DNA of 64,000 nt from Limnoperna fortunei (GCA_944474755.1 OX104124.1:9326437-9390436); one strand, 5' to 3'. Shown: positions 35,701 to 41,965, counted from the first letter of the stretch. The notes: generated by a model from the sequence alone, not told the origin. A program made the numbers and translations.

Positions 35701-36872
35701 TTTTTTATAATTTTGTTTTAACTGTTTTTAAGTGTTTTGTAGTTATCAAGGCTTATCTGGGAATTTCCTAATTTTTATAACAATTCTGTAAATTTTGTAC
35801 AAGAAATTTTAATTGATGTGTCTAATTGTAGCCTTTATTTGGAGCTGCCCTAACGCAGTCATCATTGTTTGGAGCAACACCAGCTGCCACAACGCAGTCA
35901 TCAGTGTTTGGAACAACTCCAGCTACCACAACACAGTCATCATTGTTTGGAAACACTGCAGCTGCTAAAACGCAGTCATCATTGTTTGGAGCAATACCAG
36001 CTGCCACAACGCAGTCATCATTTATTAGAGCGACATCAGCGGTCACAACGCAGTCATCATTGTTCAAAACAACTCCAGCTGCCACAACACAGCAATCATT
36101 GTTTAGAGCAAGTCCAGCTGCCACAACAAAGTCATCATCGTTTGGAGCAACTCCGGCTGCCACAAAGCAGTCAACATTGTTTGGAGCAACACCAGCTGTC
36201 ACAACGCAGTCAACATTGTTTGGAGCAACACCAGTTGTCACAACGCAGTCAACAATGTTTGGAGCAACACCAGCTACCACAACGCAGTCAACATTGTTTG
36301 GAGCAACACCAGCTACCACAACGCAGTCAACATTGTTTGGAGCAACACCAGCTACCACAACGCAGTCATCATTGTTTGGAGCAACACCAGCTACCACAAC
36401 GCAGTCATCATTGTTTGGAGCAACACCAGCTACCACAACGCAGTCAACATTGTTTGGAGCAACACCAGCTACCACAACGCAGTCATCATTGTTTGGAGCA
36501 ACACCAGCTACCACAACGCAGTCAACATTGTTTGGAGCAACTCCGGCTGCCACAGAACAGTCATCATTGTTTGGAGCAACAACTAAAACTTCCACAGCGC
36601 AGTCATCATTGTTTGGAGCAGCTTCGCCTGCCACAGGACAGTCATCATTGTTTGGAGCAACCCCAGCTGCCACAGCGCAGTCATCATTGTTTGGGGCAAC
36701 TCCATCAATGCTTGAAAGGCCAATTCTTGCATCACAGAAAGCTAGATCAAACGTATATGCACAACAAGGTCAAGGTCAGACGTCGCAATCGTTAATTTCC
36801 GACCGTCACTCGACACCACAAAATTTGAGATCAGACACTGCTTGCGATAATGAAGAAAATATAAGCAAATAA
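14542..36872 (+). CDS. FG-nucleoporin gene with Nup98-type GLEBS motif (ten-exon model)
   Basis: Ten exons, with all nine junctions phase-compatible, give about 979 codons ending at TAA 36870-36872. The 5' start is not found. Order: Nup98-like FG segments (exons 1-2), GLEBS motif (exons 3-4), more FG (5-6), Thr/Ser-rich linker (7), GFKFG region like Nup153/POM121 (8), FG (9), and a 13-residue FG array (10). In Nup98 the GLEBS motif binds Rae1/Gle2 for mRNA export and mitotic roles; FG repeats line the nuclear pore and bind transport receptors. The C-terminal Nup98 autoproteolytic domain and the Nup96 part are absent, so this is not an ordinary Nup98-Nup96 gene. The gene grew by triplication of an exon block. 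It could be a lineage-specific nucleoporin, a diverged paralogue, or, less likely, a recent pseudogene. Motifs are seen; the single-transcript model is inference. Confidence 0.7.
15082..15165 (+). mobile_element. Retrozyme fragment beginning at the ribozyme cleavage position
   Basis: Starts TGGCTTAATGAATTTGTCAC. In the intact unit the RNA 3' cleavage product begins UGGCGUAAUGAAUUUGUCAC, so the left edge coincides with the hammerhead cut. The match continues to ATATTTGAACACAGCCAA and then stops. The insertion sits where nucleoporin blocks 2 and 3 have continuous intron sequence. Confidence 0.6.
15226..15640 (-). mobile_element. Retrozyme copy, minus orientation, left arm of inverted pair
   Basis: Minus-strand unit from the AAGTATCGGATCGAC end through the hammerhead region (15564-15606) to about 15640. 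Moderately diverged from the 1291-2310 units. Confidence 0.75.
15564..15606 (-). ncRNA. Hammerhead ribozyme with mutated catalytic core
   Basis: Same layout as the intact copies, but the core reads CUGAUUA instead of CUGAUGA. This replaces G8, the general acid in hammerhead catalysis. Stem II also has a U-to-C change giving a mismatch. Stem I (ACGCCA/UGGCGU) and GAAA are intact. Predicted inactive. Confidence 0.75.
15641..15885 (+). mobile_element. Retrozyme copy, plus orientation, right arm of inverted pair
   Basis: From GTTTTGGGTTCAGTTGGAAT to GTTTGTCGATCCGATAATTA, the reverse complement of 15226-15450 at about 90% identity by eye. It lacks the hammerhead part. A (TA)n run follows at 15900-15921. 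Confidence 0.75.
15922..15998 (+). pseudogene. Degenerate FG exon, block 1
   Basis: GTCATCATCGTAGCACAATA...GCAGGATTTGGAACTCAC corresponds to 20565-20690 in block 2 and to the first units of the terminal exon in block 3 (ACGCAGTCATCATTGTTTGG). It is truncated on the left by the retrozyme insertion and has no open frame through its start. Confidence 0.45.
16403..16550 (+). CDS. Nucleoporin exon 2 of model (FG, block 1 exon B)
   Basis: Acceptor AACTTTTGTCAG, donor CATTTG|GTAAGT. Encodes SSFGFGQQNWFGPANPTATG and PAFG. Enters in phase 0 and leaves in phase 1. Paralogous to 20835-20946. Pattern FGFG/WFG/AFG is typical of Nup98 FG/GLFG domains. Confidence 0.75.
16551..17999. other. Intron; paired non-coding segment at its start
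   Basis: The segment from about 16640 to 16745 (AAAACGCAAAATCCGCGA...GTGGACGGTCGCAGACAATA) matches 21056-21215 after exon B of block 2, so the duplication extends about 200 bp past exon B. The rest shows no other gene. Confidence 0.55.
18000..18151 (+). CDS. Nucleoporin exon 3 of model (GLEBS, first half)
   Basis: Acceptor TGTCTCTGCAG, donor TTGGAG|GTAATG. Encodes GTTIKYKPPTSLDTIVKK, GLPQNIRTIHQCISAMKEYQ and SKSLE. This matches the start of the Nup98 GLEBS motif (GTTIKF-PP, then ISTKHQCI-AMKEYE-KSLEE). Single copy in the window: only blocks 1 and 2 flank it. Phase 1 in, phase 0 out. Confidence 0.9.
18536..18671 (+). CDS. Nucleoporin exon 4 of model (GLEBS, second half)
   Basis: Acceptor AAAATGCAG, donor GTC|GTAAGT. 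Encodes ELRMEDYAVKRKGKQ, which completes the GLEBS motif (Nup98: EELRLEDY-A-RKG), then STGGVFGTTVAAIQSTSS. Phase 0 in, phase 1 out. The split of GLEBS across two exons at LEE is clean and in frame. Confidence 0.9.
19293..19459 (+). CDS. Nucleoporin exon 5 of model (FG, block 2 exon A)
   Basis: Acceptor GTGTGTTAATAG, donor AATAAG|GTAAGG. Encodes FGQTASSESTLFGEHSQRAF, GGLFVQAN and SLFGTTTTRATG. Paralogue of exon 1. Phase 1 in, phase 0 out. Confidence 0.75.
19673..19930 (+). repeat. tRNA-derived SINE, copy 3
   Basis: Plus-strand copy, head GGGGCCTAGTCACTCAGTGG, B-box-like GCTGGTTCGAGCTTAAC, body TCTCAGGGTACTCCGGCTTC, tail GCTGAAAGTGGCGTTAAACC and an A-rich end. It lies in the intron after exon 5 and is absent from blocks 1 and 3. 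Confidence 0.85.
20565..20690 (+). pseudogene. Degenerate FG exon, block 2
   Basis: Reads ATSDAADTTQSSLFGS, stop, ASVGIGTSAGYGGFK. TTQSSLFG is one unit of the terminal 13-residue array. The in-frame TGA and lack of a donor mark it as dead. It shows what the array looked like before expansion in block 3. Confidence 0.6.
20835..20946 (+). CDS. Nucleoporin exon 6 of model (FG, block 2 exon B)
   Basis: Acceptor AACATTTTTCAG, donor AACTATA|GTAAGT. Encodes LFGATPVTSSNGFGHQILFG and AAKQTGTG. Shortened relative to exon 2 by an in-frame deletion. Phase 0 in, phase 1 out. The donor has lost its exonic G, so usage is less sure than for exon 2. Confidence 0.65.
21270..23257. other. Intron, nothing recognised
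   Basis: AT-rich. Short open frames at 21490-21690 (minus), 21923-22177 (plus) and 22621-22812 (minus) have no recognised motif and no convincing splice boundaries. Confidence 0.5.
23259..23459 (+). CDS. Nucleoporin exon 7 of model (Thr/Ser-rich linker)
   Basis: Acceptor TATTTTTACAG, donor GAAGCAG|GTATAG. The 67 residues are mostly Thr and Ser with Lys and Pro (TTTTISTTTTKSTTPLST and similar), ending ATARAPTEA. Built from ACAACGACAACAAAA-type slippage repeats. Its phases (1 in, 1 out) let it join exons 6 and 8. Low complexity means no family can be assigned; it may be an O-GlcNAc-rich spacer. Confidence 0.55.
24027..24668 (+). CDS. Nucleoporin exon 8 of model (GFKFG region)
   Basis: Acceptor GTTTATAG, donor TCTGATG|GTAATA. 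The 214 residues carry spaced motifs GVFKFGQ, GFKFGG, GFKFGQ, GFTLGQ, SFTFKPSVFG, PTFTFIAP and end KKDEKKGASGVKKSDG. Spacing and the FKFG/FTFG cores resemble Nup153 and POM121 FG regions rather than Nup98 GLFG. Phase 1 in, phase 1 out. The long minus-strand frame 24088-24726 is a shadow. If the donor were skipped the frame would stop after NTELS. Confidence 0.8.
24669..24985 (+). repeat. Micro-exon-like minisatellite, second array
   Basis: Begins as the continuation of exon 8: its last 18 bases and donor form unit 1. About five more units with GTCTGGTGGTAATAC-type words follow. This suggests that the exon-end plus donor segment is the founding unit of the repeat. Confidence 0.7.
24985..25790 (+). 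mobile_element. Retrozyme, partial tandem copies, plus orientation
   Basis: The first copy is 5' truncated (from TTGGAATATTTGAGCAAAGC) and runs to a complete hammerhead at 25407-25450. The second continues from the cleavage point (TGGCGTATTGAATTTGTCAC) to GATTCCATACTCAATAAGTG at about 25767, with an internal deletion around TTTACGTTA and near TTCTATACTTT. It lies in the intron between nucleoporin exons 8 and 9. Confidence 0.8.
25407..25450 (+). ncRNA. Type I hammerhead ribozyme, complete core (copy C)
   Basis: ACGCCA, CUGAUGA, GUCU-UGAAU-AGAC, GAAA, CGCGCGUC, UGGCGU. Every core base and all stems are kept; loop II differs by one base from copies A and B (UGAAU for UAAGU). Predicted cleavage between 25444 and 25445. 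It is on the same strand as the nucleoporin gene, so it would be present in the pre-mRNA intron. Confidence 0.87.
25861..25930 (-). ncRNA. Degenerate Penelope-type hammerhead motif
   Basis: Minus strand: ATCACATTC, CTGAAGA, stem II GTGCC-AGGA-GGCAT, GACA, CATCA...TGGTG as stem III, then AATTGTGAT pairing with ATCACA(TT) as stem I. This is the arrangement of hammerheads known in the terminal repeats of Penelope-like elements. The second core box is GACA instead of GAAA, and the last expected A-U/cleavage step is unclear, so it is probably inactive. It lies just downstream of the element's GIY-YIG domain. Confidence 0.6.
26111..26775 (-). pseudogene. Penelope-like element, linker and GIY-YIG endonuclease
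   Basis: Minus-strand translation, in two frames, reads CTTVNDEENRDKRLNELSIF, RPNYPRNLVKHGIEKAKTIP, then LIPFVSTHNPCNPKMYNF, then a CDNKRCGLCK zinc-binding-like motif, then LIYCVMCNNCKEWYFGQTGN and LRTRFTVHRQ. The last part is the GIY-YIG nuclease of Penelope-like elements (LIY = GIY box, YFG = YIG box, followed by R and H). A frameshift near 26590 and an in-frame stop near 26430 show it is dead. It is the 3' half of the element whose RT is at 30602-31250. Confidence 0.85.
26776..30600 (-). pseudogene. L1/Tx1-like LINE, nearly full ORF2, inserted in a Penelope-like element
   Basis: Reads on the minus strand from ATG at 30442 (MESKVNLLSMNVRGLSVQVL). The apurinic endonuclease follows (ACLQETHSSRED, SLVNLYGPN, LLCGDWN, SRLDYFLA, GYRTDHSVI; 30440-29650), then a Lys/Glu-rich linker and the reverse transcriptase (ANWKPISLLNTDLKI, QKGFMKDRFIGENTR, then QYADDTFLML at about 28345-28370). 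The thumb/C-terminal region (LTLLGKVTVIKTLVIPKL, GGLNMIHL) runs to about 26776. Frameshifts break it into at least six open pieces. The first RT aspartate is lost (LLVYFEKAFD where DFEKAFD is usual); the YADD box is intact. No poly-A tail is visible. About 30445-30600 has no clear coding match. Confidence 0.85.
30602..31250 (-). pseudogene. Penelope-like element, reverse transcriptase
   Basis: Minus-strand translation shows SFDVTSLYTNIPHTLGLEAS, then RFSLSFILEAVQIILECNSF, YFSGQDYLQISGTAMGTKVA, PTYATILMGY, QWKRFIDDCFIIW and HPSIKFTIEKKLTQLPFLDI. These are diagnostic motifs of Penelope RTs (GTAMG, APTYA, RFIDD as the catalytic box). The frame is intact from about 30950 to 30602 and broken upstream by stops near 31100. 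Right after PFLDIL the sequence leaves Penelope homology; it resumes at 26775, on the other side of the LINE. About 40 expected residues (the TDIY-KPTDT region) are missing at the break. Confidence 0.88.
31255..31620 (+). repeat. Minisatellite remnant and start of nucleoporin block 3
   Basis: 31255-31410 holds two or three micro-exon-like units (GTCTGGTGGTAATACACG). 31411-31620 (CTTTCTTTCGCTTGAAAATA...) matches 13960-14110 and 18970-19110. This marks the left end of the third copy of the duplicated block, now separated from its neighbours by the Penelope/LINE insertion. Confidence 0.65.
31744..31779. repeat. C-tract followed by A-tract
   Basis: Runs of 5, 9 and 9 C broken by A, then an A run. 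Low complexity. Confidence 0.95.
31990..32184 (-). CDS. Hypothetical small ORF, unsupported
   Basis: A 64-residue frame with ATG at 32184, not recognised. Balanced composition (SSDRSRNSEYRSQDVEMYTP) is unlike AT-rich noise, but there is no splice, promoter or homology evidence. It lies in an insertion that separates the two parts of nucleoporin block 3, so it may be part of a repeat. Confidence 0.15.
   Translation of the reverse strand: MVTTIELLESSLNSLAVNSSDRSRNSEYRSQDVEMYTPYAGTAGMLLSMNGKLTIGKLKSLRLS
32300..32420 (+). repeat. Dispersed repeat with CGGAGCACCTGA
   Basis: GAGTAACTCGACGGGTGTCT...CTCGTCCGGAGCACCTGA...TTTTTATTGGGTTCG matches 61815-61925 at roughly 75-80% by eye. Nature unknown; this phrase is common in mussel DNA to my knowledge. 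Confidence 0.6.
33423..33583 (+). CDS. Nucleoporin exon 9 of model (FG, block 3 exon A)
   Basis: Acceptor GTGTTTTAACAAG, donor AACAAG|GTAAAG. Encodes ASNGTTIFGATPQSAYGG, LFVQANRPLFGTATTSASGF and SLFGTQNK. Relative to exon 1, a 12-bp deletion removed the old acceptor region and FGQ, and a new AG now sits at the join. The frame is kept (phase 1 in, 0 out). Confidence 0.75.
34011..34285 (+). mobile_element. Short repeat with TACCCCCGC ends (element Y)
   Basis: Begins TATACCCCCGCAAACTTGTTTGGGGG (a small hairpin), then a TCTGTCCGTC tandem stretch, and ends AGCGAAGCGGGGGTGTCGCT. The ends are inverted in part (ACCCCCGC/GCGGGGGT). Blocks 1 and 2 lack it at the same intron position. This family is common in molluscan DNA to my knowledge; class unknown. 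Confidence 0.6.
34294..35471 (+). mobile_element. Tandem-core Helitron-like element, copy X3
   Basis: Starts AGCTCACCTGGACCGAAGG, GTCCGTCGTACGTCGTCTG, then about four units of roughly 190 bp containing AGGAGTTATTGCCCTT and GTAAAACTGTAAAT. It ends CCAGGTGAGC, hairpin AGGCTCCTGGGAGCCT (35452-35467), then CTAG and a T run. The core units differ from those of X1/X2, but head and tail are shared. It is inserted next to element Y and absent from the matching positions in blocks 1 and 2. Confidence 0.65.
35832..36872 (+). CDS. Nucleoporin terminal exon (13-residue FG array)
   Basis: Acceptor GTCTAATTGTAG, phase 0. About 21 units of LFGATPATTTQSS (39 bp each; one has 14 residues) run from 35865 to 36700. 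The tail contains LERPILASQKARSNVYAQQG, QTSQSLISDRHSTPQNLRSD and ends NEENISK, stop. Middle units (about 10-17) are almost identical and the outer ones diverged, which indicates expansion from the centre. A few units have lost FG (FIRATS, LFKTTP, LFRASP). No folded C-terminal domain follows. Because 39 is a multiple of 3, one other plus frame (308 codons) and one minus frame (283 codons) also stay open; these are shadows. Confidence 0.85.
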   Translation, partial: PLFGAALTQSSLFGATPAATTQSSVFGTTPATTTQSSLFGNTAAAKTQSSLFGAIPAATTQSSFIRATSAVTTQSSLFKTTPAATTQQSLFRASPAATTKSSSFGATPAATKQSTLFGATPAVTTQSTLFGATPVVTTQSTMFGATPATTTQSTLFGATPATTTQSTLFGATPATTTQSSLFGATPATTTQSSLFGATPATTTQSTLFGATPATTTQSSLFGATPATTTQSTLFGATPAATEQSSLFGATTKTSTAQSSLFGAASPATGQSSLFGATPAATAQSSLFGATPSMLERPILASQKARSNVYAQQGQGQTSQSLISDRHSTPQNLRSDTACDNEENISK

Positions 36873-38250
36873 TATTTCCGGTTCCCAGGACTTATGATTT
36901 TATGCCTTCTCCGAAGAAATAATTATGAAAGAAACACAAAAGAGACAGATATATAAGAACCTTGCTGTGCGTTTTAAATTTTTTTATTCTTTACTATGCT
37001 TTTACTGTGGTTGATTTGCATAACCCTTTTCTCAAACAAATGAGCCTCTTTTAATTTTCCTTAATGAGTGTTTATTCAAATTGTATAAATACAGAGAAAA
37101 TTTCGGAAGAGTTCGTTTTTTTATAAGGGCATTATACCGGTACGCCACAGCTTAGTCTGCTTTCTGGGAAACCAATCTTCGTTGAGCATTAATTTTGTAA
37201 CAAATGTCATGAATGAAGTGAACACAAATGCTTATTTGATTTATTTCTATTTGTATTATACTTGCAAGTCTAAGATAAAACAAAAGAAACATCACACCTA
37301 ATCCAGTGGGCGGGGTAGACCAGCTAGAATTTTTACCCATTCTGTTTGTACATCTACAGTAGATAGGTTAATAGTGGACACGTTATGTTTTAGGAGATGA
37401 TTTTCTGGAAAGACGTATAGATAAATTAGTAGTGCTTTATTATTCTCCCCTCTTTCCCGAAACCAAAAATCTGTTTGTTATTATATCACAATTGTTATTG
37501 TTAACATAAACCTTTGTGTGTGTTGAAATAAATTTAACAAAGTTAGAAGTACATTCCGCAATCATGGACATCCTCACACGGCATTCCATTTCATTAGAAT
37601 ACTAGCACACATGATAGTTTTGTGCGTTCGCCATTATTGGATTTCAAGCGACGAGAATCAATTGTGACGTCAGATTAAAGATTCCGGAATATAGTTTGCT
37701 TAGCGTTTCCCCGTGTCAATAAGGATTAGAATGCTAGACAAACGAATTTACGGTCACTGACTGTATAACACAAAGATATTGAGTAAACGCCTTTATGCTT
37801 CTTTAATAGGACAATTGCAGAAAAATTCGTTAAAAAACAACACACTGACATTAACGGGGTTTCATAGAAAAAAAGAGGAATAAAATTGCATTTAATGGTT
37901 AGCACATATGTTTGGTATTTTTAGTTGTACAGATACATATAAAGTTCGCTACCTGATGCATTTAAATTTATTATTAGCAAACCCATTAAAGCTTTTTGTT
38001 ATGTATTTTAAATACAGATTAGGAAAGTGCAATTAACATTTGTTTATATACATACCTGTATTTAACGAGGCATTACAAAAATACATAGATATTTATTTAT
38101 ATTTTACAGAGTAAACGAAATATAGTATTGTTTTGTGTATTGTTTTAAGAGAGTATTAGAAGGAAAATTAATTAAATAATTACTAAACCATCAATAAACA
38201 ATTTACATGTAATTGATTGTATGATTTCCTTGAGCAATATGTTAGCTATA
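36873..38250. other. 3' flank of nucleoporin gene, nothing else recognised
   Basis: AT-rich. TGACGTCA-like (CRE-type) word GTGACGTCAGA at about 37662. No gene supported. Confidence 0.4.
37527..37532 (+). terminator. Possible polyadenylation signal
   Basis: The first AATAAA that I find downstream of the nucleoporin stop codon, 655 bp away. Weak evidence, because AATAAA is frequent in AT-rich DNA. Confidence 0.25.
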
Positions 38251-38251
38251 T

Positions 38252-38584
38252 TTAGGACGAGGAAAAGTTAAACAATAAATAAAAAGGGAAAATGATGGAC
38301 CAACGAGAACACAATTTTGACTTCAATATGGGAGTATTGGGTAGTGACGGAGATTTTGGCCTTTTGTAGCGGCCTTTTTCGATGTCTACAAACTGGATCT
38401 TTATCGTGAAAAGAGTGTCGCACTTTCCAAACACGTCACCCACTACTCGTGTTTTGAGCACACTGAAGTAAGTGTAACCGCAAACAAAAATACCAAAAAT
38501 ACCATGATCGATAGTATTATTAGTTCCATTGTTTCTTATTTTTTGGTAATCAATGAGATCAGTTTGTCGCAGAGGTGATTCCAC
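38252..38584 (-). CDS. Hypothetical ORF, unrecognised
   Basis: An open frame of 110 codons on the minus strand whose first codon is GTG, not ATG. The frame extends upstream to an in-frame TAG at about 38608, so it has no ATG start of its own. It reads TRVVGDVFGKCDTLFTIKIQ and FVDIEKGRYKRPKSPSLPNT, with a hydrophobic end (SIIFPFYLLFNF). Composition is plausible for protein, but I recognise no family. It could be a terminal exon (AG at the upstream stop) or chance. Confidence 0.2.
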   Translation of the reverse strand: MESPLRQTDLIDYQKIRNNGTNNTIDHGIFGIFVCGYTYFSVLKTRVVGDVFGKCDTLFTIKIQFVDIEKGRYKRPKSPSLPNTPILKSKLCSRWSIIFPFYLLFNFSSS

Positions 38585-39164
38585 TAATTGGATGAAGGTG
38601 CAGGCCTAGTGTGTGTGTCCGTACGCAACCATTTTCCGTCAATTTTTGCTCAGCAATGATAATGATACAATACTGAAATTTTGTTAATAGTTTTGTGTAT
38701 GATTATGCAATATTGTGAGAATTTTCCAGACCTGTCTGAAGTTACTGATGGGCCATATCATCAGGGATCATTTTAATATGGTACCCCCATTTGTTTTTAG
38801 TTTATTAAAACAAAAATTAGTATAATGTTAAATAAAACTTGCATATCTAGGTTACATTAACTTTCCAACATATCTAGCTTTTCATAAATAAACAATAGCA
38901 AGGGCACCGACCGAATAATAAGAGCTAAAAGTCATCCGGACTCGCACAACACGCACGACACGAAACAAACACCGAATGTGAGTACTTGAACCCTGGGTGA
39001 CCTTAGATCGTAAGTCGTAAACTTAGTAAGTGCACTCTTAAGAGTTACGACCGTTTCACTATTAAATAAAAGTTACGAGTTACGATAAAAGTTTATCGTA
39101 AAGTTACGAGTCGTTATAGGCACCCGTAACTCGTAAATCGTACACGAACGCGCTATATACAGAA

Positions 39165-40320
39165 ATGGCTGCGTTGTTTGCCTTGTCATTCAAGAGGAAA
39201 AGACAAAGAATATTTCGCTACCATACCAACCCGCTAGACTTTCTTTGCGACATTGAAGTCATAGAACGCTACAGAATGCCAAGAGAACGAATATATACCC
39301 TATGCGATATAATACTGGTGGATATTGATTACACGTGTAAAGGAAGTCATCGGATTTAACAATATGCTTTACATTTTTTCTACTTTCTCTTTCCTCAGAG
39401 TAAATAATATTGTGATGACGTGATCAAGGGCGCGTTTAATTTAGAAACATCCGTGCACCGTAAAAAATATCTTTTGATATGATTAGTGTTTCCCGATTTC
39501 TCTGCTACATAATATTCATTTAAAAAAATGACAATGCATAGCACCACACAGTTGTTCACCTGTTAATAATTTACTGTTCACGTCTGATCAATGTCTGACA
39601 CTTGGCATTGCCGCTCACCATAAACACAAATACACCTAATACATGTATTTAATTAAATATTCAATTTATTAATTGTGTGATTCTATGGCTCTGCTGACAC
39701 CATGCTTCCTGTAATTGTCGCATTTTGTATTGACTAGTCGCGATAAACTAGTGGTTGCAGATTATGCTTACTCAGTTTGTTTTGACTACTCGGCATATTA
39801 TGCATATAAAGCTTTGACTTTAAAAATTGTGGTACAGACAGTAGACATCAACTTGTTAATTTTACATCACATGGTAATGCTGCACCACAAATGAGTCCCG
39901 TGATATATATCTTGCGGCAATTGGTATATTTAAAATTTTACAAAAACAGTACGGCTATTACTTTTCGCAACTTACTTCAGGTGTTAGTCTTCGCTATTGG
40001 CAAAGGTTCATTCTTTTCTATATGTGGCGGTCTCCATGGAATTTCGAAATCCAGTGTTTCCCGTGCCACGGAAGATGTGACGACTTCTATTTCCAAAAGA
40101 TTAAATAATATTATATTTCAACGCAGGTTGATGAACTTTTACAAATAAAGAAGGCTTCTTTTTAACATAGCTATCTTCCCAAACGTAATTGGTGCCGTAG
40201 ATGGGACCCTCATTCCAATTATTGCCCCTAGAGATGACCAGGCTAACCTTGCTTGCAGGAAAGGCTTTCATGCTATAAATGCCCAGGTAATTGTACTGAG
40301 ATGCCTCTTTGAGGTACGCA
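39165..40320 (+). pseudogene. Harbinger (HARBI1-like) transposase, broken
   Basis: Piece 1 (39165-39359) reads EVIERYRMPRERIYTLCDII, the N-terminal helical segment. Piece 2 (39930-40140) reads TAITFRNLLQVLVFAIGKGS and LHGISKSSVSRATEDVTTSI, the helix-turn-helix segment (family pattern DLHGVS-STVSR). Piece 3 (40165-40290, another frame) reads FPNVIGAVDGTLIPIIAP and CRKGFHAINAQ, the first catalytic block of the DDE nuclease (GAVDGT contains the first Asp). The remaining catalytic residues are missing and there are stops and gaps of hundreds of bases. Dead copy. Confidence 0.85.
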
Positions 40321-40718
40321 TTTCATTATAGTGTCTAAAAAGTTTTATTTCAGCATAACTATCCTGTTGGTTTCATTATCTTATTTGAACCAATTTTCAT
40401 TACACTTCATGGCCGTCGGAACATAAAAAAGTATTGTTATGTCACCGAGAACCAAAATATTTTTTTAATTCAACTTCAGCAGCATACTAATGCAGGCGAC
40501 ATCCTGTCATTTGCTAAACTTGCAGTTCAGAATGGCGCTAGAATTGCCTAAAATTTCAAATTGTTCCATTAAAAAAAATGTTCAGAGCCTCCTCTGACAC
40601 TGGATGATTTTGTTTGTTTCGTACAATGATTCATGGATTAAACTTAAAAGCTTGATTTGTCTATATCTTGAGTTGTGAATTGCGTAATAAATGTTGGAAA
40701 ATATGAAACTTTAAATAT

Positions 40719-41072
40719 TTATAATTTCAATGTAACTAGCATGTGTAATTTTCCTGTTTTTTTGTTTGTTTTTTTTAACAACTTAGATACAAAGCCTTGC
40801 AATCCCCTTTTTACAACTTTGTAAAATCTAATCCAGAATTTATCGATTTGCGAAATACAGCCCGATATATTATTTCGATACGTTAAATTCATCGATCGGA
40901 TTGTTACACTATTTTGCCAGAATTTATCGGACCATTCAGTTACAAACTTTACGTTTGGACTTGAATTAAGTTGCAATGGTGAGTGAAGGTCAAATCCTTC
41001 CACATAAAATGGATAATTTCCAAAACTAAGTTCCTTTACACCAAGTGAACGCTTCCATTTGTGTTTCAACAT
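40719..41072 (-). CDS. Unrecognised ORF inside the Harbinger relic
   Basis: Open for 117 codons on the minus strand: YPFYVEGFDLHSPLQLNSS, FVTEWSDKFWQNSVTIRSMN. PIF/Harbinger elements usually carry a second gene (Myb/SANT or MADF-like) in opposite orientation, and the position and strand fit. I cannot match the residues to that family, so the call is by context only. Confidence 0.3.
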   Translation of the reverse strand: MLKHKWKRSLGVKELSFGNYPFYVEGFDLHSPLQLNSSPNVKFVTEWSDKFWQNSVTIRSMNLTYRNNISGCISQIDKFWIRFYKVVKRGLQGFVSKLLKKTNKKTGKLHMLVTLKL

Positions 41073-41965
41073 TTGGAAAATTTTAATTGTAACCGTTATA
41101 TATTTAGATTCACAAACATCGTCTGTAAATGGCCGGGATCAGTCTATGATCAGTTAGCGCATTTATTTTTTACTTGTAAAGTTAGCGTGGGGAAAACGTT
41201 TCTTTAATAATCTCCCAGTGGTCAGTTACCCTGGGTTGCTGCAGACGCCTTACCTCCGACGTTATAGAGTTCCATTCTAAGTCGTAAGTCGCAACACTTA
41301 AGATTTACGTTTACGACTGTTTTGGTGAAACAGTCGTATACGTGCACGTAGGCAAAGTGTAATCGTAGACTTACGATTTACGATAACTTTAGTGAAACGG
41401 TCGCCTGTAGAGTTACCCCTTTTCATGTTAGATAGTGTGAAATACAAAAAAGGAAATACATCCTATGACTCAGCAAAATGTCTAAGCTGTGGATTTACCA
41501 TATTACATCTTGGTGACGGCCATAGAACTTCTGAAGGGGTAAGTTCTTGCGAGTTCTAATGTTGTTCATGTTACATGTATAGTAAAATAAAAATATCCAG
41601 TCCTTTAACATTTTAGCCTTTGCATCATACAAAAAAAAAGAAAAATAGAAATAGCTAGTTCGTTTTACGTTTTGCTTTTTGTGCGACCAAAGTAACAACA
41701 TAAAAAATAATGGGTAACTAAACAGTCGATATGATCGATAGCGGAATACATAATAAGTCCAACAAACGAATACAATAAGTAAAAGTGATATTTCTAGCCA
41801 TCTACATGAACATCATTTTACTTTTAAAAAAGGCGATTGTCGGGATATAGGAAGGGGTTGAAACTATTACCATCAGAAATTGTTTTGTAGACATTTTTTT
41901 CCGCCTTTCAGTATAATTACCTGATTTCTTGCTATCTTTTTTTTGTTAATATGTTTTTGGTTGTT

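Larger units (their letters stand above)
39003..41410 (+). mobile_element. PIF/Harbinger-type DNA transposon relic
   Basis: The ends share inverted words: near the left TTACGACCGTTTCACTA and many GTAAGTCGTAA/GTTACGAG motifs (39003-39135), near the right the inverse TAGTGAAACGGTCGCC with similar TTACGA words (41270-41410). In between is a broken HARBI1-like transposase (39165-40320). Target-site duplications were not resolved. Confidence 0.7.

Noticed and set aside
35822..36673. 283-codon minus-strand frame (VAPNNDDCVV repeats)
   Set aside because: Shadow of the 39-bp FG array; a unit length divisible by 3 keeps several frames open. The plus-strand frame has the FG motifs, a splice acceptor and a sensible C-terminus.
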